Assembly: GCA_022616435.1 (NCBI GenBank)
Contig: JAKEET010000018.1
Span: 1-55,021 of the forward strand
Source: Gemmataceae bacterium
Lineage (GTDB): Bacteria; Planctomycetota; Planctomycetia; Gemmatales; Gemmataceae
Length of the DNA stretch: 55,021 nucleotides
Direction of reading: 5' to 3'
The number at the start of each line of letters is the position of its first letter. The first letter of the stretch is position 1. A model generated the notes under the pieces. That model was not told the origin of the DNA, did not search any database, and saw only the letters and a list, made by a program, of their open reading frames with translations. The position numbers were made by a program, and so were the translations under genes. Of this stretch, positions 21,037 to 29,110 are shown one piece after another.

Positions 21037-22737
21037 ATGATTACACGACTTGGCTGCGTGATGTGCCTGCTGGCCGGGCTTGGCCTTGCCGGCGAACCCC
21101 AGGCCAGGGACGGACGGGCTCCGAAGACTCCACCCACCCTAACGAGTCTTGGTCGTGCCGGGGCGCCCCGGGAGCCGGCGCGGCTGCGGCTTACAGGGGA
21201 GATTGTCGATGACGCAACGGCCCGCCCGCTGCCGGCCCGCATCTACATCCAGGGCGCCGACGGCGCCTGGCATTTCCCGCGCTCGCAGGCGGCGGACGGC
21301 GCCGCGATTCCCTACAAGAAGCAACGCGGCGACAACCCCCGCTGCGTCGAGATGCACACCACCCTGTCGGCCCATCCCTTCACCGTCGAACTGCCGCCGG
21401 GCAAGTACACCGTAACGGTGGAGCGCGGCCACGAGTACCTGCCGGCGACACAAACCGTGACGCTCGCGGACAAGTCCGCGCGGGTCACGATCAAGCTGCG
21501 CCGCTGGATCGACATGGCCGGCCTCGGCTGGTATTCCGGCGACACGCACGTCCATCGGCCGCTCGACGAGCTTCCCAACCTGGTGCTGGCCGAGGACCTG
21601 AACGTGGCCTTTCCGCTGGTGTACTGGGTGACCGAGGCGTTCGCGCCGCCCAAGTCGAGCAGCCGCAGCCCGAAGCAAGATCCCGAGGCCAAGCCGATCG
21701 CCGTCGATGCCGCGCACCTCATCTACCCGCGCAACACGGAATACGAGATCTTCACCGTCAACAAGAAGGCGCACACGCTCGGGGCGCTGTTCGTGCTGCG
21801 GCACCGCGGCGTCCTCGACAAGGGCGTGCCCCCCTTGGCCGGGATCGTCAAGCAAGCCCGCGCCGAAGGCGCACTGCTCGATCTCGACAAGCCCAACTGG
21901 CCATGGTCGATGATCCTGGTCGCGTTGCTCAACGTCGATCTCTATGAGCTGGCCAACAATCACATGTGGCGCACCGAGTTCGGCTTTCCCGCCTTCGGCG
22001 AGCCGCCGCCCGCGTACATGAAGATCGAGCGCGACGCCAAGGGCTTCACCGAGCGCGGCTGGATCGACTTCAACTTCCAGAACTACTACGCGCTGTTGAA
22101 CTGCGGCTTCAAGATGCGGCCCACCGCTGGCACGGCCTCGGGCGTCCATCCCGTGCCCCTGGGTTTCGGCCGGGTCTACGTTCACCAATCCAAAGGTCTC
22201 AACTTCGACGGCTGGTTCAAGGGCCTCGACGAAGGCCGCAGCTTCGTCACGACCGGGCCGATGCTCCTGGCGCAACTGAACGGCAAGCTGCCGGGGACGC
22301 CGCTCGCCGGCGCCGAAGCGACGAACCGGTTGCAGGTGACTGGAACCGTGCACAGCGCGCAGCCGCTCGATCGCATCGAGATCGTGGTGAACGGCGTCGT
22401 GGCCAAGACGCTCCAGCCCGCCAACCGCAAGACCGAGCGCGGCGGGCACGAAAGCCCCATCGACGCCGAGGTCGCGGCTTCCGGGTCGTCGTGGCTGGCG
22501 GTGCGCTGCTGGGAGCCGCGCCCCGGCGGCCGCTGGCGTTACGCCCACACCGCCCCGTGGCACGTGCGGGTGGAGGGGATGCCGCTGCGGCCGCGGCGGG
22601 CTGAGACCGATTTCTTGATCGGGCGGGTGACCAGCCAGATCGAGCGCAGCCGGCCGGTCCTGCCGGCGGCGGCGCTGGCGGAGTACGAGCAGGCCTTGCG
22701 CGTGTATCAGAAGATCGCCGAGACGGCGGTTGATTGA
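21037..22737 (+). CDS. CehA/McbA-family PHP-type metallohydrolase, exported
   Basis: The N-terminus MITRLGCVMCLLAGLGLAG is a signal peptide. Residues about 45-155 form a carboxypeptidase-regulatory-like beta domain (TGEIVDDATARPLPARIYI, HPFTVELPPGKYTVTV). GWYSGDTHVHR near residue 165 is the metal-binding signature of the CehA/McbA branch of the PHP superfamily. A downstream YELANNHMW segment is consistent with the fold. Members include carbaryl hydrolase-like phosphoesterases; the natural substrate here cannot be told. The C-terminal part (VTGTVHSAQPLDRIEIVVNG) is a beta-rich domain seen in planctomycete members. It lies 24 bp after the GYF_2 gene and 42 bp before moeA, so co-transcription is plausible. 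Confidence 0.8.
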   Translation: MITRLGCVMCLLAGLGLAGEPQARDGRAPKTPPTLTSLGRAGAPREPARLRLTGEIVDDATARPLPARIYIQGADGAWHFPRSQAADGAAIPYKKQRGDNPRCVEMHTTLSAHPFTVELPPGKYTVTVERGHEYLPATQTVTLADKSARVTIKLRRWIDMAGLGWYSGDTHVHRPLDELPNLVLAEDLNVAFPLVYWVTEAFAPPKSSSRSPKQDPEAKPIAVDAAHLIYPRNTEYEIFTVNKKAHTLGALFVLRHRGVLDKGVPPLAGIVKQARAEGALLDLDKPNWPWSMILVALLNVDLYELANNHMWRTEFGFPAFGEPPPAYMKIERDAKGFTERGWIDFNFQNYYALLNCGFKMRPTAGTASGVHPVPLGFGRVYVHQSKGLNFDGWFKGLDEGRSFVTTGPMLLAQLNGKLPGTPLAGAEATNRLQVTGTVHSAQPLDRIEIVVNGVVAKTLQPANRKTERGGHESPIDAEVAASGSSWLAVRCWEPRPGGRWRYAHTAPWHVRVEGMPLRPRRAETDFLIGRVTSQIERSRPVLPAAALAEYEQALRVYQKIAETAVD

Positions 22738-22779
22738 GTCAACCCTTTGTCCGGCATCCAGTTCGCTGAGGGTTCGCCG

Positions 22780-24021
22780 ATGATCGATGTCCGCATGCGC
22801 GGCTTCCGGGACCGCGCCGAGGTCGCCGCGGTCGAGCGGTTGATCGACGACCGGCTGCAGCCGCTGCCGGCCGAATCGATCGCCCTGACGATGGCCGCGG
22901 GGCGCGTCCTGGCCGGCGATGTGATCGCGGCAGTGGCCGTGCCGGGCTTCGATCGCGCCGCCATGGACGGCTACGCCGTGCGCGGGCACGAGACCTTCGG
23001 CGCCGACCCGTATTCGCCACTGGAGTTCGCCATCGTCGGCCAGGCGCTGCCGGGCCGGCCCTTTGCCGGCGCGGTCGGCGCGGTCGGCGCGGGCCAGGCG
23101 GTGCGGATCATGACCGGCGCGCCGCTGCCGGACGGCGCCGACGCGGTGGTCCAGGCCGAGGCGGCCGCCGAGGTCGAGGGGGGCGCCAAGGTGCGCATCA
23201 CCGAACCCGTGCCGCCGGGACGTCACGTGGGCAAGCGCGGCGAGGACATCGAGCCCGGCAGCCCGCTGCTGCCGGCCGGCCGGCGGCTGCGCCCGCAAGA
23301 TCTCGGCGTGTTGGCCTCGGTCGGCGCGTCGCCGGTGGCGGTGCGGCGTCAACCCAGCGTTGCCATCGTGGTCACGGGCGACGAGTTGCTCGCGTGCGGC
23401 TCGAAGCCGGCGGGGTTCCGGATCGTCGACAGCAATTCGGTGATGCTGGCCGCACTCGCGGCCCGGGACGGCGCCGCCGCCACGCGCGTGCACATGGTTC
23501 CGGATCGCTACGATGCCGTGCGCCAGGCGCTTCAAGACGCGGCCGAAGACGTGATCCTGGTGTCGGGCGGCTCGTCGGTGGGGCAGGAAGATCACGCGCC
23601 CCGCGTGCTGCGCGAGCTGGGGGAGCTGTGCATCCACGGCGTGGCCTTGCGCCCCGCCAGTCCGACCGGGCTCGGCTTCCTCGGACCGCGGCCGGTGTTT
23701 CTGCTCCCCGGCAACCCGGTTTCGTGCCTGTGCGCCTACGACCTGTTCGGCGGCCGCGCGGTCCGCCGGCTTGGCGGCCGGCCGGCCGCGCTGCCGTATC
23801 CGACTCAGGTCCTGCCGCTGGCGCGGAAGATCGCGTCCCTGGCCGGCCGTGTGGATTACGTGCGTGTCCGCATCGCCGGCGGCCAGGTCGAACCGCTGGC
23901 CATCAGCGGCGCGTCGATCCTCAGCTCGACCACGCGGGCCGACGGCTTCGTGATCGTCCCGGCCGAACTGGAAGGATATCCCGAAGGAGCGAGTGTGCTG
24001 GTGTACTTGTACGACGGCTAG
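22780..24021 (+). CDS. moeA: Molybdopterin molybdenumtransferase MoeA
   Basis: It inserts molybdate into adenylated molybdopterin in molybdenum-cofactor synthesis. Diagnostic stretches are PGFDRAAMDGYAVRG, the MTGAPLPDGADAVVQ loop, the GDEL box in VVTGDELL, VSGGSSVGQED and LLPGNPVSCL. The ATG at 22780 (MIDVRMRGFRDR) follows GAGGG at suitable distance and gives 413 aa; an earlier TTG at 22747 has no ribosome site. The C-terminal domain IV is present. Its TAG shares the palindrome CTAG with the stop of the convergent DUF1570 gene. mobA, another step of the same pathway, lies 8.4 kb away. Confidence 0.93.
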   Translation: MIDVRMRGFRDRAEVAAVERLIDDRLQPLPAESIALTMAAGRVLAGDVIAAVAVPGFDRAAMDGYAVRGHETFGADPYSPLEFAIVGQALPGRPFAGAVGAVGAGQAVRIMTGAPLPDGADAVVQAEAAAEVEGGAKVRITEPVPPGRHVGKRGEDIEPGSPLLPAGRRLRPQDLGVLASVGASPVAVRRQPSVAIVVTGDELLACGSKPAGFRIVDSNSVMLAALAARDGAAATRVHMVPDRYDAVRQALQDAAEDVILVSGGSSVGQEDHAPRVLRELGELCIHGVALRPASPTGLGFLGPRPVFLLPGNPVSCLCAYDLFGGRAVRRLGGRPAALPYPTQVLPLARKIASLAGRVDYVRVRIAGGQVEPLAISGASILSSTTRADGFVIVPAELEGYPEGASVLVYLYDG

Positions 24022-26120
24022 CCGGGTCGTCGGTTATTCCTGGGGGGATTCAGTCCCGGCGGGGCATTGGGATTGATCATCGGGGCCGCGCCGGGTCCGA
24101 TGCCCGCGGGTCCCGGCCCGATGCCGCTCGGCTGATTGGACGGTCCGGACGACTTCCGCTTCGCCGGCGGGTAACGATAGTCCGTGAACAGCTGCATGGC
24201 CTGCGGGACTTCGAGGTTGACCCGAGTCATGTGATCGATCCAGTCGTTGGCGAAGGTTCGCGCCTTGACCGGATCCAGACGGCGCGGGTCCTTGGCGTCG
24301 AGGAGATTGAGTGCCCGCCCGAAACAGGCTTGCAGGGTGCGACTGTCCAGCTCGAGATCGCGCGGCAAGTTGTTCAGCTCCTGGGTGAACTGCAACAATT
24401 GCGACGTCTTTTTCTGGTCCATCAGGTAATAGACGAGGGCCCAGGCGGTGCCGCGGGCCATGTCTTGCTCCTCTTTCAGCTTGTTGGACTTGTCCTTGTC
24501 CAGGTCGTCGCGCTCGTCCTCGGCGGTGCGCTGCGCTTCGAGAAAGTACTGATTGGAGATGGTGCGCAGCATGATGTCGTAGGGCTCGCCGCCCAAGCGG
24601 TTCTTGCGGAGGAAGTACTTGAACGACACCAGGTTCGACCAGCTCGGCAAGCCGACGCCTGGATACAGGGCGCCGTGCGGCGTGTCGAAATAGCTGGCCA
24701 TGCCGGACTGGACCCACTCGGGGACGTTGACCAGCCGCGGCAGCACGCCGGTCGCGCACAGCAGTTGCCGGGTCGCCTCGTGCGAGATCGCGGCGCGTTC
24801 CCCTTCATCTTCCATGGCCTTCTGCACGAGCGCCAGCGTCTGGAAAGCGGCCCAGGTCATCATGTCCTGCTTGGCTTGCGAGCGCTCCCAGATCTTTCCC
24901 GTGATCAACTCTTCGCGGTTGATCCCCTTGGTCCACAGGGCGGCCACGTTCTTCTCGAACACGGTGTAGTTCTCATCGAGCCGCCGCGTCGACAGGATGA
25001 TCAGGTTGTCGCGGCGCGGGGTGAAGCCGTCGGCCGCCATCGGCGGCCGGCCCCACCAGGCGTGGCGGCTGTGGAACGTGGTGCGGTCGTCGATCAGCAC
25101 GGCGTACAGGCGATACTTGGGCATGGCCGGTTGGGCGACGCCGTCTTGCATGGCGAACCAGTAGAAGAAATTCTCATAGGCGTCCTCGAAGCGGGCCGCG
25201 CGGCGCTTCATCAGGCTCACCGTCTGGGCGCTGCCCGGCTTGGCCAGCAAGCCGTAATGGCCCTCCTCGCTGACGGTCAAGTGCAAGCCGTCGTTGACCT
25301 GGCTCAAGAGCGCCGCGGTGGTCGGATCGTCGGCCTCGAGGGGCTTCTTCAAGTCAGCCTGCACGCGCTGGTAATTGACCACGGCGAAGTGCTTCGGGTT
25401 GACCTTGGCCAGGATCGCCATCGCGTCATGGAAGCTCTTCGTCAGGCCGTGCGCCAGGGCCCACGAGGCGGCGTAGTGCAGGCGATCGGCATCGCTCGCC
25501 TCGCTCAGGTCCTTCGAGAACTTCTTGCCGTATTCCTTGACGACGGAATCCGACTTCAAGTGCAGGTATTCGACGATGTCGGGAACTTCCGGAAACCTGC
25601 CTTTGCGTCCGAAGCGGTGCAGCTCGAACTCCATGAGGCGCGGACCGTCGGTTCCCTGCTGCATCATCTTGCGGGGCGACCTCATTTCGATGTAGGCCAG
25701 CACATAGTGCGTGCCGAATTCCGATTGGCCGTCCCCTTCCCCGTACTCGCCGTCCTGTCCCATCTGCCCCATGGGACCGACGACGCCGCCGGGTTGAATC
25801 CCGCCAGGCTGGATGCCGCCGGGTTGAAGTCCGCCGGGCCGCGGGCCGATGCCGCGCTGCTGACCGCCGGGCTGGATGCCGCCGGGTTGAAGTCCGCCGG
25901 GCCGCGGGCCGATGCCGCGCTGCTGACCGCCGGGCTGGATGCCGCCGGGTTGAAGTCCGCCGGGCTGGAATTGCCCGCCTTCGCCCCCACCTTCTTGCGG
26001 GGCGGTTTCGTTGCCGCTGAAGTTCACTTTGCTCAGGTCGATCTTGATGAACAAGTAGTCGGCCGTCGCAGGTCCGGCACACAGGACCAACAGACCCACC
26101 ATCGCAAGGAATCGCTTCAT
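24018..26120 (-). CDS. DUF1570-family exported protein with degenerate metalloprotease motif
   Basis: The start is at 26120, where GGAGGG precedes MKRFLAMVGLLVLCAGPATA, a clear signal peptide; the upstream reading frame has no coding character. Length is 700 aa. After a short lead comes a Gly/Pro/Gln-rich repetitive segment (units of GGLQPGGIQPGG and QQRGIGPRP), then about 580 residues of DUF1570-like sequence. The family normally has a zinc protease signature HEATH followed by W(L)SEG(L/M)A. Here the equivalents read SHEATRQLL and PEWVQSGMASYF: the second His is Arg and the Glu is replaced. Zinc binding and catalysis are therefore doubtful. Role unknown, possibly envelope binding. Confidence 0.75.
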   Translation of the reverse strand: MKRFLAMVGLLVLCAGPATADYLFIKIDLSKVNFSGNETAPQEGGGEGGQFQPGGLQPGGIQPGGQQRGIGPRPGGLQPGGIQPGGQQRGIGPRPGGLQPGGIQPGGIQPGGVVGPMGQMGQDGEYGEGDGQSEFGTHYVLAYIEMRSPRKMMQQGTDGPRLMEFELHRFGRKGRFPEVPDIVEYLHLKSDSVVKEYGKKFSKDLSEASDADRLHYAASWALAHGLTKSFHDAMAILAKVNPKHFAVVNYQRVQADLKKPLEADDPTTAALLSQVNDGLHLTVSEEGHYGLLAKPGSAQTVSLMKRRAARFEDAYENFFYWFAMQDGVAQPAMPKYRLYAVLIDDRTTFHSRHAWWGRPPMAADGFTPRRDNLIILSTRRLDENYTVFEKNVAALWTKGINREELITGKIWERSQAKQDMMTWAAFQTLALVQKAMEDEGERAAISHEATRQLLCATGVLPRLVNVPEWVQSGMASYFDTPHGALYPGVGLPSWSNLVSFKYFLRKNRLGGEPYDIMLRTISNQYFLEAQRTAEDERDDLDKDKSNKLKEEQDMARGTAWALVYYLMDQKKTSQLLQFTQELNNLPRDLELDSRTLQACFGRALNLLDAKDPRRLDPVKARTFANDWIDHMTRVNLEVPQAMQLFTDYRYPPAKRKSSGPSNQPSGIGPGPAGIGPGAAPMINPNAPPGLNPPRNNRRPG
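25813..25975 (-). repeat. 63-bp tandem repeat coding for a PGG-rich linker
   Basis: A 63-bp unit is repeated about two and a half times without frame loss. It encodes 21-residue units containing GGLQPGGIQPGGQQRGIGPRP. Copy-number change by slippage would alter the protein by whole 21-residue steps. Confidence 0.8.
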
Positions 26121-26257
26121 GAAGCCCTCCGCTGATATGCGAGCCGGCGCGGCATTCCGCCCACTCGTTCGAGGCTGCACCAACCAACCGGTCCATTGTC
26201 CCACGCGCCAGCCCATTCCGCAACAGGAATTTACGGAGGCGAGCGTCGCGCGGTTCA

Positions 26258-27283
26258 TTACCTCTTGGGCAGCCAGCCGCGCCCGACAAGCACTTCGGCA
26301 ATCTGCACCGCGTTGGTCGCCGCCCCCTTGCGGAGATTGTCGGCGACCACCCAGAGGTTCAAGCCATGGGCAACGGTCGGGTCGCGGCGAATCCGGCCCA
26401 CGAACACCTCGTCGCGGCCCGCCGCCTTCAGTGGCAACGGCACGTCCCCCTGGCCATAGTCGTCCAGGACCACGATGCCCGGGGCCTGGCGCAGCGCCTC
26501 CCGCGCCTGTTCCGGAGTGATCGGTTGATGGAATTCGAGATTGATCGATTCGGAATGACCGACGCGCACCGGCACCCGCGCCGTCGTCGGCGACACCAGG
26601 ATCGTGTCGTCCCCCATGATCTTCCTGGTTTCCTTGACCATCTTGATCTCTTCTTCGCTGTAGCCGTCCTCACCCAGCTTCCAGTCGTGCGGCAGCACGT
26701 TGCCGGCGAGCTGGGCGGCGTGGGCCGCTACCGCCGGCGCTTTCTCGCCGCGGCCCAGAGCGTTGATCTGGCAATCCAGCTCGTACAAGGCCTTGGCCCC
26801 CTTGCCCGACGACGCCTGATACGTGGCGACGACCACGCGCTTGATCCGGGCCAGGTCGTGCAACGGCTTCAGCGCCACCACCATCTGAATGGTCGAGCAA
26901 TTCGGGTTGGCGACGATCCCCTTGGGAATCGAGCGCAGCGCCTCGGCGTTGACCTCCGGCACCACCAGCGGCACCTGCGGATCCATGCGCCAGGCGCTCG
27001 AATTGTCGATGACGATCGCCCCGGCCTTGGCCGCCATGGGGCTGGTCTCGCGGCTCACCGACGCCGGCGTGCTCGACAGCACGATGTCCACGCCGGCAAA
27101 CGCCTCGGCGCGGATCGGTTCGACGGTGTACGGCTTACCCTGGAACTCGATGGTCCTGCCCGCGCTCCGCTCGGAAGCCAGGAACTTGATGCCGCGCATG
27201 GGGAAGTTGTGCTCGGCGAGCACCTGGCGCATGATTTCACCCACGGCGCCCGTCGCGCCGACAACCGCGAGATTCGGAGGCAC
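26258..27283 (-). CDS. asd: Aspartate-semialdehyde dehydrogenase
   Basis: It reduces aspartyl-4-phosphate to aspartate semialdehyde with NADPH, the branch point to lysine/diaminopimelate, threonine and methionine. It shows the GATGAVG nucleotide loop at the N-terminus, SSTPASVSRE, and the active-site cysteine in NPNCSTIQ (C129). VRVGHSESI lies in the C-terminal half. The GTG at 27283 is chosen because GAGAGG sits 8 bases upstream and the fold begins immediately (PPNLAVVGATG). The alternative ATG at 27310 adds nine residues unlike the family. Length is 341 aa, normal. It is on the same strand as the DUF1570 gene, 137 bp away. Confidence 0.95.
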   Translation of the reverse strand: MPPNLAVVGATGAVGEIMRQVLAEHNFPMRGIKFLASERSAGRTIEFQGKPYTVEPIRAEAFAGVDIVLSSTPASVSRETSPMAAKAGAIVIDNSSAWRMDPQVPLVVPEVNAEALRSIPKGIVANPNCSTIQMVVALKPLHDLARIKRVVVATYQASSGKGAKALYELDCQINALGRGEKAPAVAAHAAQLAGNVLPHDWKLGEDGYSEEEIKMVKETRKIMGDDTILVSPTTARVPVRVGHSESINLEFHQPITPEQAREALRQAPGIVVLDDYGQGDVPLPLKAAGRDEVFVGRIRRDPTVAHGLNLWVVADNLRKGAATNAVQIAEVLVGRGWLPKR

Positions 27284-27364
27284 GGAATAATCCTCTCGGC
27301 AACAAGTCAATGGCTGGTCATTCTATCGAATGCCGCAAGATTCCGGCAGCCTCGGCCGCCGGCC

Positions 27365-27829
27365 TCAGCTCCAGAGGTTGTCGCGAAATACCTGGTCGAG
27401 GTTGTCGCGCCTGGCGCCGTCTTTCAGGGCGTCGATTTTCTTGACGGCGTCGTTCCACTTGGGCAGCTTGACGACCGCGTCCTGGTGCAATCCGGCAACT
27501 TCCATCACGAAGTCGATCAGGTCCTGGTTGTTCTGGTCGTTGAGCAAGGCGGATCGGGCCGTCTCCAGCATCTCCTTCAGCGCGTCGCGGAGCTTGATCA
27601 GAGCGTTCCAGGCTTCCTTGATCTTCGATCCTTCCTTCTTCTTGTAGACGTAGTTCGGCTTTTCGCACTCCTTGCGGAAGTCTTTGGCGGCGTCGCGGGC
27701 CTTCTGCCACGCTTCCAGCTTGCTGCCGACGCTGGGGCCCTTCCCCTTCCACCAGGGCGTCTTCTGGATCCCAGCCATGCTTCGCATGTTTTTCCAATCG
27801 GCACTGGTCATGGTGTTCAGATTCGCCAT
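27365..27829 (-). CDS. Hypothetical small helical protein
   Basis: 154 aa from an ATG at 27829 with GGGGGAGA upstream. The longer open frame to 27952 is not coding-like. The protein is highly charged, Lys/Trp/Asp-rich and almost wholly helical by appearance (KLEAWQKARDAAKDFRKECE, LIKLRDALKEMLETARSALL). It has no signal or membrane segment. I do not recognise a family; a scaffold or chaperone-like role cannot be inferred. It is on the same strand upstream of asd with an 81-bp gap, and divergent from ribD. Confidence 0.65.
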   Translation of the reverse strand: MANLNTMTSADWKNMRSMAGIQKTPWWKGKGPSVGSKLEAWQKARDAAKDFRKECEKPNYVYKKKEGSKIKEAWNALIKLRDALKEMLETARSALLNDQNNQDLIDFVMEVAGLHQDAVVKLPKWNDAVKKIDALKDGARRDNLDQVFRDNLWS

Positions 27830-28011
27830 CGGTCTCCCCCAAAAGCAGAATACAGGTGGTCCAGGATAGCCATCCATTATAAGAGCTGCCCAAAGGCTGG
27901 CAAATCGAGCTATCCGGTTGACCGGCAGGGAAGCTTGACAGACGCTCGCCACCGATCATCATTTTCGAGCCGGCAGGTTTCGTGCGGCCAATACAATGAC
28001 AGGCGGTTCCC

Positions 28012-29109
28012 ATGTCACACGCCGCCGACGAACTGTGGATGCGCCGCGCCCTGGAGATCGCCGAGCGCGGCCGGGGGCACGTCGAGCCCAATCCCCTGGT
28101 GGGCGCCGTGCTGGTGCGCGACGGCAACGTCGTCGGCGAAGGCTGGCACCAGCGCTTCGGCGAAGCCCACGCGGAAGTGAACGCCTTGCAGGCGGCGGGC
28201 GAAGCAGCGCGGGGAGCGACGCTGTATGTCACCCTGGAGCCCTGCTGCCATCACGGCAAGACGCCGCCGTGCACCGACGCGTTGATCCAGGCGGGAATCG
28301 CCCGCGTCGTCGCCGCCCTGGCCGATCCGTTTCCGCTGGTCGCCACCCAGGGCGTGGCCCAGTTGCACGCCGCCGGCATCGCCGTCGAGATCGGCCTGTG
28401 CGACGCCGAGGCGCGCCGCCAGAACGCGCCATATCTCAAGCTGATCCACACCGGCCGGCCGTACGTCCTCGCCAAGTGGGCCATGTCGCTCGACGGCAAG
28501 ATCGCCACGCGGACCGGCGATTCCAAGTGGATCAGCAACGAAGCCTCGCGCCGCAAGGTTCACGAGCTGCGCGGCCGCGTCGACGGCATCCTGGTCGGCA
28601 TCGGCACCGTCCTCGTGGATGATCCGCTGTTGACGGCCCGCCCGGCCGGACCCCGGATCGCCAGCCGAATCGTGCTCGACAGCAAGGCGCGTCTGCCGTT
28701 GGCGGCGCAACTGGTGCGCACCGCGAAGACGGTCCCGACGATCGTCGTGGTGTCGTCGAGCGCCCCCGCGGAACGGGTCGATGCCCTGCGCGACGCCGGT
28801 TGCGAAGTCCTGCTCCCGTCACCGGAGCACGACGGCGCCGCGCGGATGCCGGCCCTCCTGGACGAGCTGGGCAAGCGCCGCTGGACGAATCTGCTGGTCG
28901 AAGGCGGCTCCGACGTGCTGGGCCGCTTTCTCGACGTCGACGCCATCGACGAGGTGCACGTATTCCTGGCGCCGCGCCTGATCGGCGGCAGCCAGGGCAA
29001 GACCCCGTTCGCCGGCCGCGGCGTCGAGACGCTGGCGCACGCCTGGAACCTGTCGGCCTGGCACGTCGAGATGCTGGAGGGGGATGTGTATTTGCGCGGG
29101 TGGAAATAG
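28012..29109 (+). CDS. ribD: Bifunctional riboflavin biosynthesis deaminase/reductase RibD
   Basis: It carries out deamination and NADPH-dependent ribosyl reduction in riboflavin synthesis. The N-terminal zinc deaminase domain has HAE (H53, E55) and PCCHHGKTPPC (C78, C87). The linker KLIHTGRPYVLAKWAMSLDGKIAT leads to the reductase domain, which has SKWISNEASRRKVHELR, RVDGILVGIGTVLVDDPLLT and LLVEGGSDVLGRF. Length is 365 aa, the usual full length. ATG 28012 is the natural start (MSHAADELWMRRALEIAERG). Its TAG is one base from the convergent kinase stop. No FMN riboswitch is apparent upstream and no other rib genes are in the window. Confidence 0.95.
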   Translation: MSHAADELWMRRALEIAERGRGHVEPNPLVGAVLVRDGNVVGEGWHQRFGEAHAEVNALQAAGEAARGATLYVTLEPCCHHGKTPPCTDALIQAGIARVVAALADPFPLVATQGVAQLHAAGIAVEIGLCDAEARRQNAPYLKLIHTGRPYVLAKWAMSLDGKIATRTGDSKWISNEASRRKVHELRGRVDGILVGIGTVLVDDPLLTARPAGPRIASRIVLDSKARLPLAAQLVRTAKTVPTIVVVSSSAPAERVDALRDAGCEVLLPSPEHDGAARMPALLDELGKRRWTNLLVEGGSDVLGRFLDVDAIDEVHVFLAPRLIGGSQGKTPFAGRGVETLAHAWNLSAWHVEMLEGDVYLRGWK

Positions 29110-29110
29110 G

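Noticed and set aside
27830..28011. FMN riboswitch in front of ribD
   Set aside because: None of the conserved RFN-element segments could be found in the 180 bp upstream.
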